NCBI GenBank assembly: GCA_015295985.1
Contig: DVDX01000049.1
Span: forward strand, 18,764-82,763
From: Synechococcus sp. M44_DOE_062
GTDB taxonomy: Bacteria > Cyanobacteriota > Cyanobacteriia > Thermostichales > Thermostichaceae
Reading direction: 5' to 3'
DNA length: 64,000 nt
In this document: positions 11,898 through 21,824 of the stretch, piece by piece
Position numbering within the stretch: position 1 is the first letter of the stretch
How the letters are laid out: the number at the start of each line of letters is the position of its first letter
Notes under the pieces: generated by a model
Databases searched by the model: none
What the model saw: the letters and a program-made list of their open reading frames with translations, nothing else
What the model was told of the DNA's origin: nothing
Program-made: the position numbers and the translations under genes

Positions 11898-13046
11898 TTA
11901 ATGGTACCATTGCCTGTCTCCTCCCTCGCGGGCTGCCCAGGTGGGATCCCGGTCAATCTGCCTGCTCCAGGCCAGAAACCGCTCTGCCATCGCGCTCAGG
12001 GAATAGTGCTGTTCTGCCCGTTGCCGACAGCGGCTCCTATCGATGTGATCTAGGCGCTCCACAGCCTCTGCCAAAGCTGCCACGTTGTCCGGCTCGACAA
12101 TCCAGCCGGTCTCTCCATCACTGACAATTTCCGCCGGCCCCCCCCGACGGTAGGTGATCACCGGCACGCCACAGGCCAAAGCTTCCACCGCCACCAGGCC
12201 AAAGGCCTCCACCCACTTGGGGGTCATGATCAAGGCCGAGCATTGCCCCAAGATCCGCTGCATTTGTGGGGTGGGCAAAAACCCTCGGTAATCCAATTGG
12301 GCATGTGGGTACTGCTCTTGGATCTGCTGCCAGTAGCCTGGCTCTTGCAGGTGGCCTAGGATCACCACCGGTCTTCCCGTCTGCTCGGCCAGGGCAGCAC
12401 AGTCTTCCAGGCCCTTCTCCGGGGCAATGCGCCCAATCCAACACAGGGATCCATTTCCCTTTGGCACAAAGTCGTAGAGGCGCAGATCCACCCCGCAGGG
12501 CAGATAGACGAAGGGATCCCGGCCTGCAGCCATTTCGGCTCGGGCAAAGGCAAAGGTCTGGGCTTGCGCCCGCGAATGCACCGCCAGCCGGCCAGGGTAG
12601 CGATGGGCAATGTGCTCTAGAGCCTGATCGACAGCATCGCTGAGGGATCCCATGCTGACGATGTGGGCCACGGGGGTACGGAAAAAATCCGTCAAATAAA
12701 ATGAGAGCCAATCGTAGCTCCAGTTCACGATTAGATTGAACTGGTCTTGCAGGTGGGCAGCCCGCTGCCACAGGTTGGCCAGCAGAGAGGGGGTGTGGAT
12801 CAGAACCGGCTGATCGCGGCGCTGGGTTTGCGCATAGGCCGGGGGAAGGCCCGCCACCGGCTCGATCACCTCCTCCGGCAACTCCGCCATTCGGGATCCC
12901 ACAGGGGCCAACACCCGCACTTGGGATCCCATCTGGAGTAAGACACGAGTCAGGTTGGCCAGATTGAGCTCCACCCCACCACCGGCCCCGGATCCCAGAG
13001 GCCCAACGGGGGTGGAGAGGAAGAGGTAGCGGTAAGGGCAAGCCAT
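11898..13046 (-). CDS. Glycosyltransferase family 4-like protein
   Basis: GGGVELNLANLTRVLLQMGSQVRVLAP...IGRIAPEKGLED...PKWVEAFGLVAVEALACGVPVITYRRGGPAEIV. Confidence 0.9.
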   Translation of the reverse strand: MACPYRYLFLSTPVGPLGSGAGGGVELNLANLTRVLLQMGSQVRVLAPVGSRMAELPEEVIEPVAGLPPAYAQTQRRDQPVLIHTPSLLANLWQRAAHLQDQFNLIVNWSYDWLSFYLTDFFRTPVAHIVSMGSLSDAVDQALEHIAHRYPGRLAVHSRAQAQTFAFARAEMAAGRDPFVYLPCGVDLRLYDFVPKGNGSLCWIGRIAPEKGLEDCAALAEQTGRPVVILGHLQEPGYWQQIQEQYPHAQLDYRGFLPTPQMQRILGQCSALIMTPKWVEAFGLVAVEALACGVPVITYRRGGPAEIVSDGETGWIVEPDNVAALAEAVERLDHIDRSRCRQRAEQHYSLSAMAERFLAWSRQIDRDPTWAAREGGDRQWYH

Positions 13047-13139
13047 CGGGAGAGTCTCGGCAGCTCAGCCCATTATCTTCTCAATCCGGATACCCGACTC
13101 CTTTTGCCTGGTCTCAGAGCCCCCAGCCTGCCCAGAACT

Positions 13140-13598
13140 TTATGAGGCTTTGGCTACAAAAATTTCTCCCTTCTCCACCTTGACCTTGTAGCTGGTCAAG
13201 TTTTCCTTGGCCGGGCCACGGGTACGGCTGCCATCGGCAGCAAAAGCCGCGCCGTGACAGGGGCAGACAAAGTTCTCACCCCGCCAGTTCACATCACACC
13301 CCTCATGGGGACAGGCGGCATCCAAAGCCAGCAGAGAATCTTCTTTTTGTGGATCCCCTACCAACCAGAGGGTGACGGTGTTTTTCCCAAAGGCGTTTTC
13401 CACCTTGAAGGGCCCATCTTTGAGATCGGCCAGGGTGGCAACTTTCACAAACTCCGGCTCAGAAGCCTTAGAGCCAGAAGCAGTTCCCTGGGCCAGGGCA
13501 AAACGGCGCCGGGCAAACCCAGGTAACCAACCCACCAATGAGCCAAACCCGAGAGCCAGCCAGCGAAGAAAACCACGACGATTGTTGTACATGGCCAT
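13140..13598 (-). CDS. Rieske [2Fe-2S] domain protein with N-terminal signal/TM segment
   Basis: Rieske motifs CPHEGC and CPCHG; N-terminal RRGFLRWLALGFGSLVGWLPGFA. Confidence 0.9.
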   Translation of the reverse strand: MAMYNNRRGFLRWLALGFGSLVGWLPGFARRRFALAQGTASGSKASEPEFVKVATLADLKDGPFKVENAFGKNTVTLWLVGDPQKEDSLLALDAACPHEGCDVNWRGENFVCPCHGAAFAADGSRTRGPAKENLTSYKVKVEKGEIFVAKAS

Positions 13599-13838
13599 GT
13601 GTCCTTGGAGGTGTGCAAAATGTACGTCATGAGCCAGCAAAAGACCGGCCCCTTCAGAAGGGATCCCTGTGCAAATGCTGCCCTTAGCATCTTATTACAC
13701 CGGTTATTACACCGGAACAGTTTCGGCCAGGGCCGAACCGCACTTTTTCCGGCTAGAGTAGGCAGCAGCAGGCACCCTGGCTGCTTGAGTATCGGGTTGG
13801 CGGGAGGGGATCCCTTTGGGCTGGTGCACGACTGGAGC

Positions 13839-14408
13839 CTAGGGTCGGGAGGTAAACAGCTCAGCAACCGTGCAAACAAAGCCAGGCAACAGAGGGGAAG
13901 ACAGGGAATCCTGAGCCAACAGCGTTTCTACCAAGACCAACTGGGCCTGTTGTCGGCGATACACCTCTACTCTCTGAGCCAGCCGATCGACGATCCAGTA
14001 CTCCTGCACCCCATGCACAGAGTAGAGTTTCCGTTTTGCCAAGCGGTCTCGATCCTCATGAACTTTTCCAGGCGATAGGACTTCAACCACCAGCTCAGGG
14101 GCACCCCGAAAATGTCCTGCTTCATCTTGAATCTGTGATAGCCGCTCATAACTAACCCAAACAACATCGGGAGATACACTGTCCGAGTCAGAAAAAACGA
14201 GACCTGGCATAATGGAAGGCTCGCCCAGCCCAGTCTCGAGCGACCATTGATCCAGCAGTGAGAAAATCCGCCCGGCCAGGTGCTGATGTTTGTGATGAGG
14301 AGAGCGAGTCACCAGCAGTTCTCCGTCGATGATCTCGTAGCGGATCCATTCATTCTCTGGCAGAGCCTCGATATCCCGAATAGTCCAGCGTACTTCTGTG
14401 GCAGTCAT
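13839..14408 (-). CDS. Uma2-family (DUF820) putative endonuclease
   Basis: YEIIDGELLVTRSPHHKHQHLAGRIFSLL...PDVVWVSYERL...PELVVEVLSPGKVHEDRDRLAKRKLYSVHGVQEYWIVD. Confidence 0.9.
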   Translation of the reverse strand: MTATEVRWTIRDIEALPENEWIRYEIIDGELLVTRSPHHKHQHLAGRIFSLLDQWSLETGLGEPSIMPGLVFSDSDSVSPDVVWVSYERLSQIQDEAGHFRGAPELVVEVLSPGKVHEDRDRLAKRKLYSVHGVQEYWIVDRLAQRVEVYRRQQAQLVLVETLLAQDSLSSPLLPGFVCTVAELFTSRP

Positions 14409-14545
14409 TGGCTATCCCTATAGCGATGGATGCGCTATGCCCAGGGCACCCTGCTGCTATACCTACGGCACTGGGCCGACAACTGCAACGCTGTCGCAAC
14501 GGCGGGAACCACACTTGGCATAGCCAAATCCTAACCCAGGATCCC

Positions 14546-14569
14546 GTTCACAGAAGCGGGACGGAGTCC
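14546..14569 (-). repeat. Mini-hairpin dispersed repeat, GGAC-TCC-GTCC class
   Basis: gttcacagaagcgggacggagtcc (reverse complement orientation). Confidence 0.65.
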
Positions 14570-14644
14570 TTCCTCTCTGGCCACGACGGCTCAATGGGTA
14601 GAGCTTCTACGGAGCTGAACTATTGGTTGAGCTATCGTGGGGGG

Positions 14645-16579
14645 CTAGTTGGGATAGATGCGCAAGCGGCGGTTGGGCTCTTCCCCAAAGCTTTGGGCCC
14701 GCAGGTGGTAATGTTCCACCAACTGGTGTTGGAGCTTGCGGATCAGAGGCGAACGGGGCAAAAGTTCCACCGGCTGAGACTTGGGAATGACGATCTGCTC
14801 CACCGCCAGGCGGGCCTCTTCCAGAGCTTCGGTTTCATCACCTGAGCTGGCGCGAATGAACAGCTCCAGGTCGGAGTCGGATCCATCTTCGCTTTGGATG
14901 TTGAGGATGTGGCGCAGGGCACGGGCCAAGGCAATTAGGGTATTGGCCTTGACGGTATGAATCGGGATCTGGCGGGAGTGGGCCATCTGCTGGATCTTGG
15001 AGCGGCTGCGCACCTGGGATCGCAAAGCCAAGACAATATCTGCCCCATCCAGGTCTTTGGTGACATCCGCCGGCAGTTTCAGGGTTTGGATCACCTGCTC
15101 CAGGTAGAAGCGGCTCACGCCGTAGGGGTAGATCATCAGTGGCCCATCGGGATTCTGCTGCCGTTCTGTCGGGGCCAGGGCGGATCCCTCCCAGTCCAAA
15201 TCTTCTTCTTCGTCAGAGGCGGATTCTGCTCTGGATTCAGCCACCACTTGAGCTGCAGGACGGGATCCCGCTGGCGTCAACGGGACAGAGTTTTCTGGTC
15301 TCCTATCCAGGAGCCCCGCTTCTCCTCGCTGCTGCGGGCGACTTTCGAGGGGTTCTGAGGGCAGAGCTTCCATCTGTCCAGAGCGTTGCCATCCTCCCCG
15401 CTCCCGTGCTGCGGAGATTGGGCTGCCGACAGGGGGCCATTGGGGGCCGGATAGGGCCGAGCGCCCGTTCGCGCCAGCGTTGCTCCGCACTATCACCACC
15501 TGGCCGCGTTCGTCTAGACTGCGGGTTTGGGTCAGGGGCTCGCGGTTGCGCAAGAGGCGATCCACAGTGGCAGCCACATCTTCATGGATGACCCAGCGGG
15601 ATCGCTCCAGCATCTCTATGGCAATCTCAAACGTGGGGGGGGCTTTGCGCTCCAACACACTCTTTTGAGAGCCGCGCCGCCGTGCCTCTTCATCTCCCAG
15701 GGTGACGGATTGGATCCCGCCCACCAAGTCCGAGAGGGTGGGATTTTTGATCAGGTTGTCAATGCGATTGCCATGGGCAGTCGCCACCAGTTGCACCCCC
15801 CGTTCGGCAATGGTACGAGAGGCCAAGGCCTCCAGTTCGGTGCCGATCTCGTCGATGACCACCACTTCGGGCATGTGGTTTTCCACTGCCTCAATCATCA
15901 CCTTGTGCTGCAGCTCTGGGCTGGCCACCTGCATCCGCCTGGCGCGGCCAATGCCTGGATGGGGCACGTCGCCATCGCCCGCAATCTCATTGGAAGTGTC
16001 GATAATAACCACTCGTTTGCCCAGATCATCCGCCAGTACACGGGCAATTTCCCGCAAGGCCGTGGTTTTACCCACCCCCGGTCGGCCCAGCAACAGCATG
16101 GAGCGCCCCTGCTCCACCAAATCGCGGATCATGCTGATCACGCCGATAACGCAGCGACCCACTCGACAGGTGAGGCCGATGATGGTGCCTTGGCGGTTGC
16201 GAATGGCACTGATCCGGTGCAGGGTAGAGGCAATGCCTGCGCGGTTGTCGCTGCTGAACTCTCCAACCCGGCTGATTACCTGATCCAAGTCAGCCCGGGT
16301 GATCACGTCTTCTGAGAGGTAATCGGCAAAGCCAGGGAAGCGGGCTTCGGGACGGCGGCCCAAATCCAACACCACCTCCAGCAATCGATCCAGGTGGGGA
16401 TGCTGTTCTAGGCGCTGGCGAATTGGAGCCGGCAGGATATCCAAAAGTTTGCCCAGGTCGTCGCTGTATTGAACTTGGCCGGGAAAAAAGTGCTCCGCAC
16501 CGCTGACGCAAACGGCACGTTCAGCACTTTCCGAATCCACCGACGGACTTGAGGTTGAGGGCTGTACGGGGAAACTCAT
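14645..16579 (-). CDS. Ycf45-like AAA ATPase with C-terminal R3H-type region
   Basis: [24 protein letters not shown]...[33 protein letters not shown]; cyanobacterial/plastid Ycf45 pattern. Confidence 0.85.
   Translation of the reverse strand: MSFPVQPSTSSPSVDSESAERAVCVSGAEHFFPGQVQYSDDLGKLLDILPAPIRQRLEQHPHLDRLLEVVLDLGRRPEARFPGFADYLSEDVITRADLDQVISRVGEFSSDNRAGIASTLHRISAIRNRQGTIIGLTCRVGRCVIGVISMIRDLVEQGRSMLLLGRPGVGKTTALREIARVLADDLGKRVVIIDTSNEIAGDGDVPHPGIGRARRMQVASPELQHKVMIEAVENHMPEVVVIDEIGTELEALASRTIAERGVQLVATAHGNRIDNLIKNPTLSDLVGGIQSVTLGDEEARRRGSQKSVLERKAPPTFEIAIEMLERSRWVIHEDVAATVDRLLRNREPLTQTRSLDERGQVVIVRSNAGANGRSALSGPQWPPVGSPISAARERGGWQRSGQMEALPSEPLESRPQQRGEAGLLDRRPENSVPLTPAGSRPAAQVVAESRAESASDEEEDLDWEGSALAPTERQQNPDGPLMIYPYGVSRFYLEQVIQTLKLPADVTKDLDGADIVLALRSQVRSRSKIQQMAHSRQIPIHTVKANTLIALARALRHILNIQSEDGSDSDLELFIRASSGDETEALEEARLAVEQIVIPKSQPVELLPRSPLIRKLQHQLVEHYHLRAQSFGEEPNRRLRIYPN
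16490..16513 (+). repeat. Mini-hairpin dispersed repeat, GTGC-TCC-GCAC class, inside the ycf45-like ORF
   Basis: gtgctccgcaccgctgacgcaaac. Confidence 0.85.
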
Positions 16580-16594
16580 GGCTGAGCAACGTCG

Positions 16595-17659
16595 TTAAAC
16601 GCAGGAAAAACAGGTTTGCTTATCAGCAATGGAAAGTGCTCCGCACCGCTGACGGGAACGCCGCTTCACTTGCTGCACCAACTGCTTGGCCAACGGGATC
16701 CCTGCCGCCAATCCAGGATGCCATCCCGACTCCGATGAGCTGTGAGCTGGCCCTTCCAGATAAGCTGACACCAACTGCCGCGCATAGCTGCCGAAGGCTA
16801 CCCCTGCCACCGGCCACCGGGGATCCAACAGCGGCACCGTTTGGGCGTTGGTTCCTCCTGCCAATTGCACATAGCCTGGCAGACCCATATTCAGTACCTT
16901 CTCGGCCAACTTTAGGGCAGCTTTGCCGGTGCCAGCTCCAATATCCCCACTCATAGGCCGACCATCCACCTGCCAGATCAACACCTCCGGCAAGGGATCC
17001 ATAAGAGCCAACAGATCCCTCAAATAAGCCTCTAGGCCCGGACCATCGTTAAAGCTAATCGAGATGGCCTGGAGCTGGGGGAGCCAGGGCTTCAGGGATC
17101 CCCACAATTGCTCGAATGGCCCCTGGCGACCGATGCAGGTGTGGATCTCCACTGCCTGAATGCCCAGCTCGACCAAAGGCGGCAAAACCTCCGACAAAGG
17201 GACTTGGTAACCGAAGGTGGCAATGCGCCGGTGGGGGCAAACCGGCTCGCAGCGCCCACAGCCGTAGCACAGCTCTGTCTGGATGTGGACTTGAGCAGGA
17301 AGGGCTGCCTGAGTCAAAGCATGAGGGGGACAAACTGCCAGACAAGGCTGAGGACAGTCGGCAGGACAGGCGGAAGCCGTTAGCACTGCCTTGCGGAAAT
17401 GCACATCTTCACCGTCATTGACGCTGACCATCAGCCAAGGGGATCCCGCCTGGGGATCTTCGGCTTGTGCCCGCTGGATTCCTTGTTGAGCGGCCCGCAC
17501 AATGGCCGGATCGGCAGCAACATCAATGCAGTCTGCCCCGGCCAGCGTGTAAAGGAAGGCCAGCTCCCGAACCGAGGGCAAGTGGTGGAGACTTGCGCCA
17601 CAGATCAACTTAAACCAAGTACCCTGTTGCAGCGAGGCGGTTGGCAAGGTCACAGGCAA
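16595..17659 (-). CDS. ldpA: Light-dependent period protein LdpA-like Fe-S protein
   Basis: TWFKLICGASLHHLPSVRELAFLYTLAGADCIDVAADPAIV plus two Cys clusters; immediately downstream of ndhN. Confidence 0.85.
   Translation of the reverse strand: MPVTLPTASLQQGTWFKLICGASLHHLPSVRELAFLYTLAGADCIDVAADPAIVRAAQQGIQRAQAEDPQAGSPWLMVSVNDGEDVHFRKAVLTASACPADCPQPCLAVCPPHALTQAALPAQVHIQTELCYGCGRCEPVCPHRRIATFGYQVPLSEVLPPLVELGIQAVEIHTCIGRQGPFEQLWGSLKPWLPQLQAISISFNDGPGLEAYLRDLLALMDPLPEVLIWQVDGRPMSGDIGAGTGKAALKLAEKVLNMGLPGYVQLAGGTNAQTVPLLDPRWPVAGVAFGSYARQLVSAYLEGPAHSSSESGWHPGLAAGIPLAKQLVQQVKRRSRQRCGALSIADKQTCFSCV
16636..16659 (+). repeat. Mini-hairpin dispersed repeat, GTGC-TCC-GCAC class, inside the ldpA ORF
   Basis: gtgctccgcaccgctgacgggaac. 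Confidence 0.85.
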
Positions 17660-17747
17660 GAGAAACCGCTAGCAGGATGGAAATCTGAGCTGCCGGCCAT
17701 CTACTTGAGATGGTAGCAAAGAAACTTCGAGGATCCTGAAGAGAGGT

Positions 17748-18191
17748 TCAGGCGCTCTGCAGAGGTTGCCAGCGAATTGACCGTTCTCGGCCCAGCTCCA
17801 CGACAAACTTCACTCCCCTGTCTTCCCGGCTCAGCTTCACCAGGTAGGAGAGTTCCTGCTGGCTGAACACATGCCCTTCGTAAAACCAGAACACCAACCC
17901 CTTGGCCTTGGGGGGCAAGGTGGCCCGATACTGCTCGATCAACGCCGGAAAGAAATAGGTGCGCCGCTCCGATTTGCCCAGCGTGGCCGGCCGTACCCCA
18001 TGAGTGCACGTCAAATAGCTGGCCAGATCCCCGATTCCCTTGCTGGAGAGCGTGACCACCTCATACCCAGCTCCGCGCAGCCGCCGCAGGTAATGTCCTT
18101 CGGATCCCCCTTCTGGGGTTACAAAGATGGCCAAAGCCCCAGCTTGCTCCAGTTGCTGCACAAACTTTGCACCTGAGCCGACCAGCAGCAT
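17748..18191 (-). CDS. ndhN: NAD(P)H-quinone oxidoreductase subunit N
   Basis: MLLVGSGAKFVQQLEQAGALAIFVTPEGGSEGHYLRRLRGAGYEVVTLSSKGIGDLASYLT. Confidence 0.9.
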   Translation of the reverse strand: MLLVGSGAKFVQQLEQAGALAIFVTPEGGSEGHYLRRLRGAGYEVVTLSSKGIGDLASYLTCTHGVRPATLGKSERRTYFFPALIEQYRATLPPKAKGLVFWFYEGHVFSQQELSYLVKLSREDRGVKFVVELGRERSIRWQPLQSA

Positions 18192-18453
18192 AGGAAGAAC
18201 TCCATGACTCGTCTACGGTTGGACAAGCAGCCCGCCTGCGCCCATTGTAGCGGGATGAGGTCTGAAGCCGGGGATAGAAGCTGCTGATGGAACCCATAGA
18301 ACATTTGCTATCTCCCTGCTTTGTGGAAGGAACCGTAAAGAAGAGTTAAGATACGGGTATCTGCTTGCAGGTCTCAACCCCCAGGTGACGGAAAAGGCGG
18401 ATGGATCCCCCCAGGTAGGGATGACCCCTCTGTCACTTACACAGTGGCCCCAG

Positions 18454-18957
18454 ATGAACCTCACTATGCGACGACGCGAGCTATTGACTTTGGCGGTGGC
18501 CGGGTTCATCACAGCACCCCTCAGCTTGGCAGGAGAGCAAAGAGCAATGGCCCAACAGACTTATCCCTTCACCAAAACCGACGCCGAGTGGCGGCAACTG
18601 CTCACCGAAGAGCAATACTATGTGCTGCGCCAAGAGGGCACTGAACCCCCCTTCCGCAACGCTTACTATGACAACAAGGCCCCAGGCATCTACGTCTGTG
18701 CTGGCTGTGGGCAGGAGCTGTTTTCCTCAGCGGCCAAGTACGACAGTGGCACCGGTTGGCCCAGCTTTTGGGAACCCATTGCTCCTCATGTGATCGGCAC
18801 CAAGACAGACTGGAAATTGTTTGTGCCCCGCACAGAAGTCCACTGCTCCAACTGCGGCGGGCATCTGGGGCACGTGTTTCGGGATGGCCCCCCGCCCACG
18901 GGTTTGCGCTACTGTATCAATTCTGCTGCCCTCAAGTTCATCCCAGCCAACACCTAG
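18454..18957 (+). CDS. msrB: Peptide-methionine (R)-S-oxide reductase with N-terminal twin-Arg-like signal
   Basis: MsrB motifs CAGCG...SGTGWPSFW...[14 protein letters not shown]...[10 protein letters not shown]-terminus [30 protein letters not shown]. Confidence 0.92.
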   Translation: MNLTMRRRELLTLAVAGFITAPLSLAGEQRAMAQQTYPFTKTDAEWRQLLTEEQYYVLRQEGTEPPFRNAYYDNKAPGIYVCAGCGQELFSSAAKYDSGTGWPSFWEPIAPHVIGTKTDWKLFVPRTEVHCSNCGGHLGHVFRDGPPPTGLRYCINSAALKFIPANT

Positions 18958-19006
18958 AAATCCTCTTGGCCCCAGCTAGAACTGAGCCACCTGTCTGGGT
19001 AAGCCC

Positions 19007-19807
19007 ATGTCGGACTACACTTTCTTAGATGCCGCTGCGATCCTGCTGCGGGAGGGCCTAGAAGCTCTCTTGGTGCTGGTGGCGCTGCTGGCTCTTTTGA
19101 GCAGGAGTGGACAATCGGCTCAGAAGCGCTGGGTGTGGCTAGGGGGATCCGCGGGCTTGCTGGCAGCGGTGATGCTTGGCCTGCTGGTGAAGCTGTTTTT
19201 CCAGCAGATGCTTACCCACACGCGGCAAGAGGTGCTGGAAGGGATCACCGGGCTGGTGGCAGCAGGTTTGTTGTTTTCGGTCAGCCTTTGGTTGCACCGC
19301 CGGGCTGCAGTGGCTTCTTGGCAAACCTTTGTGCAGGAACAGGCGCAGGCGGCACTGGCCACCGGTCAAGTGTTTTCCTTGGCTTTTCTGGCGTTTATGG
19401 CGGTGTTTCGCGAGGGGGTGGAAACGGTGCTGTTTTATGTAGGGTTGGCCTCTTCCCTCTCGGCAAAGGATTTTTGGGCGGGGATCGGCCTGGGATCCCT
19501 GGTGTTGGTGGGGGTGGCGATCTTGTTGCTGCAGGTGGGGCTGAAATTGCCGCTGGGAGTTTTTTTCCGAGGTCTAAGTCTGCTGATTTTCTATTTGGGC
19601 TTTAAGTTTTTGGGCAGTGGCTTGCACGCTTTGCAGGTGGCAGACTGGCTGCCCATCACTCCTCTAGCGGGGATCCCAAAGCTGCGCTGGCTGGGCATAT
19701 ATCCCACTTGGCAGACGCTGCTCCCCCAACTGGTGCTGCTGGGAATGGCTCTCGCCTTGTGGGTGGGGCAATGGCTGCGGGCTGATCCTGCTCGGAAGCT
19801 TTCTTGA
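19007..19807 (+). CDS. FTR1-family high-affinity iron permease
   Basis: Multi-TM; AAAILLREGLEALLVLVAL and FREGVETVLFYVG carry the REGLE-type motif. Confidence 0.9.
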   Translation: MSDYTFLDAAAILLREGLEALLVLVALLALLSRSGQSAQKRWVWLGGSAGLLAAVMLGLLVKLFFQQMLTHTRQEVLEGITGLVAAGLLFSVSLWLHRRAAVASWQTFVQEQAQAALATGQVFSLAFLAFMAVFREGVETVLFYVGLASSLSAKDFWAGIGLGSLVLVGVAILLLQVGLKLPLGVFFRGLSLLIFYLGFKFLGSGLHALQVADWLPITPLAGIPKLRWLGIYPTWQTLLPQLVLLGMALALWVGQWLRADPARKLS

Positions 19808-19903
19808 AAAATGCTCTCCAGCAGCACTGGGGATCCCACAAGCCATAAGTTTGACGGATCCCTATCCTGCTTTTGATGGATGGCAATGATGCAGGTCACA
19901 ATT

Positions 19904-19952
19904 TTATAGTCGTTTCAGGTTAGGACATTTATAGTCGTTTCAGGTTGGGACA
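19904..19952. repeat. 25-bp-period tandem duplication TTATAGTCGTTTCAGGTTRGGACA x2
   Basis: Copies at 19904-19927 and 19929-19952 differ at one base; core matches the reverse complement of 63057-63070. Confidence 0.85.
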
Positions 19953-20233
19953 AGGCGACCGAGGTACTGGGAAAAGCCTTCTGGCCCTCTGCATCTAGTG
20001 TTTTAAGTGCGAGTGCAGTGTCCTAGTTTGAATCAACAAAATGACCCTAAAGAGAAATCGCTCTGTACGTTGCGCCTGAAACCGCACCCAGTCAAGCCTT
20101 CTGGCCCAAGAAAGCAAAGCCCACCGGCAGGGATCCGGCAGGCCGCTGGATTTTGTCGGAGATCCCCGGTAGGAACTCCTGGCGACCGCTACGGAATCGA
20201 CAGAGAGCATCCACACTATAGGGTTTCCGAGAA

Positions 20234-20446
20234 TCAGGTGTCGTAGACCCGGCACTCAACCGCATCTGGGTTTTCGGCGCAGTGTTGCTCTAGGCTGCTG
20301 GGAGTCCTTGGCTGGTGGCTACGAGCTGCCAGCACTTCTTCAACTGCGTCCCAGGCCGCACGGCAGTGGGGATCCCCTTCGCCGTACTCAGAGCAGACGT
20401 TGCGAGCATTTTCCAGCTCTTTGGCGATCACTTCAGACAGTCCCAT
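20234..20446 (-). CDS. cp12: CP12 (Calvin cycle regulatory protein)
   Basis: ENARNVCSEYGEGDPHCRAAWDAVEEVLA...CAENPDAVECRVYDT; two Cys pairs and the AAWD(A)VEE core. Confidence 0.93.
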   Translation of the reverse strand: MGLSEVIAKELENARNVCSEYGEGDPHCRAAWDAVEEVLAARSHQPRTPSSLEQHCAENPDAVECRVYDT

Positions 20447-20702
20447 GTTCTCAAGCTCCTTTAGACTAGATGGGGCCGGTGGCCCGCCAATGTAACCGGT
20501 TGACGCAGATCTGCAAAGATCTGGTGTAATCGCGGATCAACAGGTAGAAACCAGCCGATCCAGACGGGGAATGAGTCCAGGATAATGACCTCGTGCCAAC
20601 CGAGTTGATCACTTGGATACATTCACTATTCTAAACAGGGGCACCAGGGGGGTGCAGCTACGCTTTTGCGATCTCTTTGGGATCAGGATACGCAGGGATC
20701 TC

Positions 20703-21383
20703 TTAGGTTCCAAACAGTTGTTCAATCCGTTGTCGCACTTGCTGCGGGGATCCCTGTTGACGCACTTGACCTTCCGAGAGAAAAATCGCTCCGTCTGCCC
20801 ACTCCAGTTCCGCCAGCCGATGGGTTACCCAGAGGGCGGTGATGCCCTCTTGATCCACCAGTTGCCGGATGCACCGCAGCAAGTCCGCCTGGCTATCGGG
20901 ATCCAACAGAGCTGTCGGCTCGTCCAAAAGCAGCACCTCACTGCGCCGGGCCAAGGCCCCTGCCACCGCCACCCGTTGCTTCTGTCCGCCGCTGAGGCCG
21001 TGGATGGGCCGACGGATCAGGTGCTTCAATCCCACCTGCTCCAAAGCTGTTTCCACTCGCCGGTGAATTTCCGCCAAGGTCATAGCTTCTGCCCCCAAGC
21101 CAAAGGCTACATCGGCTCCCACGGTGGGCATGAACAGTTGGTGATCCGGATTTTGAAACACATAGCCCAGCCGACCGCGAATCTCCAGGTGGCCCGAAAG
21201 GGGCTGGGGATGGGTCAGGGATCCGGACAACAACTGCAGCAGAGTGGACTTGCCGCTGCCATTGGGCCCCAACAGCATCCACAACTGGCCCTTGGGGATG
21301 ACAAAACTGCATGCCTGTAAAACCGGCGGACGTTCCGGCCAAGCAAAGGTCAGGCCCTCCACCCGAATGGCCACCTCAGACAT
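20703..21383 (-). CDS. ABC transporter ATP-binding protein (ECF/cobalt-type)
   Basis: Walker A GPNGSGKSTLL; LSGGQKQRVAVAGALA signature; VLLLDEPTALLD. Confidence 0.93.
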   Translation of the reverse strand: MSEVAIRVEGLTFAWPERPPVLQACSFVIPKGQLWMLLGPNGSGKSTLLQLLSGSLTHPQPLSGHLEIRGRLGYVFQNPDHQLFMPTVGADVAFGLGAEAMTLAEIHRRVETALEQVGLKHLIRRPIHGLSGGQKQRVAVAGALARRSEVLLLDEPTALLDPDSQADLLRCIRQLVDQEGITALWVTHRLAELEWADGAIFLSEGQVRQQGSPQQVRQRIEQLFGT

Positions 21384-21418
21384 GGGGATCCCTTGCGGCA
21401 GAGAGAAAGGAGCTGTCC

Positions 21419-21688
21419 TCAGCTTTGCAACTGGGCCAAAAAACCGGGACGGGCTCCCATGGGGCTGGCGCTGCCCGACTTAGGAGTCATTTGCACGCCA
21501 CACAGCTCACCGGTGAGCAGGAACACCTTTTTGCCGGTGCGGTCGCAGGTCAGCTCCAAACTCTGGGGGGATCCGCTCCGCAAAGCATTGACGATGCTTT
21601 GGTAGGCCCGGTTGGCCGCTTCTTCCTCTTTTTGGTGGACAACGATAGGGGCAGGGTTCCCTTTCAGGAGCAGTTCCAGAGTGTACAT
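21419..21688 (-). CDS. UPF0367-like conserved cyanobacterial protein
   Basis: MYTLELLLKGNPAPIVVHQKEEEAANRAYQSIVNALRSGSPQSLELTCDRTGKKVFLLTGELCGVQM. Confidence 0.8.
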   Translation of the reverse strand: MYTLELLLKGNPAPIVVHQKEEEAANRAYQSIVNALRSGSPQSLELTCDRTGKKVFLLTGELCGVQMTPKSGSASPMGARPGFLAQLQS

Positions 21689-21824
21689 GGCTGACCGTTG
21701 TGTAGTGGGCCGTGGATAGAAGAGAGGCACCAAGAGGGCCCCGTTCGTGACAGCAGGACAGAGTCTTTTTCCAGTATCGCAGGTTGGGCCAGGATACCGG
21801 GATAGGAGAATTTCTCTCGCCAGA

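Noticed and set aside
14580-14650. Possible tRNA (GGCTCAATGGGTAGAGC D-arm-like stretch)
   Set aside because: No convincing anticodon arm, T-loop (GGTTCGAAT) or acceptor pairing could be assembled.
20470-20640. Possible decayed ORF upstream of cp12 (reverse strand HEVIILDSFPVWIGWFLPVD)
   Set aside because: Short, no family recognised; could be chance coding potential.
20613-21320. 235-aa plus-strand ORF
   Set aside because: Antisense to the ABC ATPase, which has all the signature motifs.
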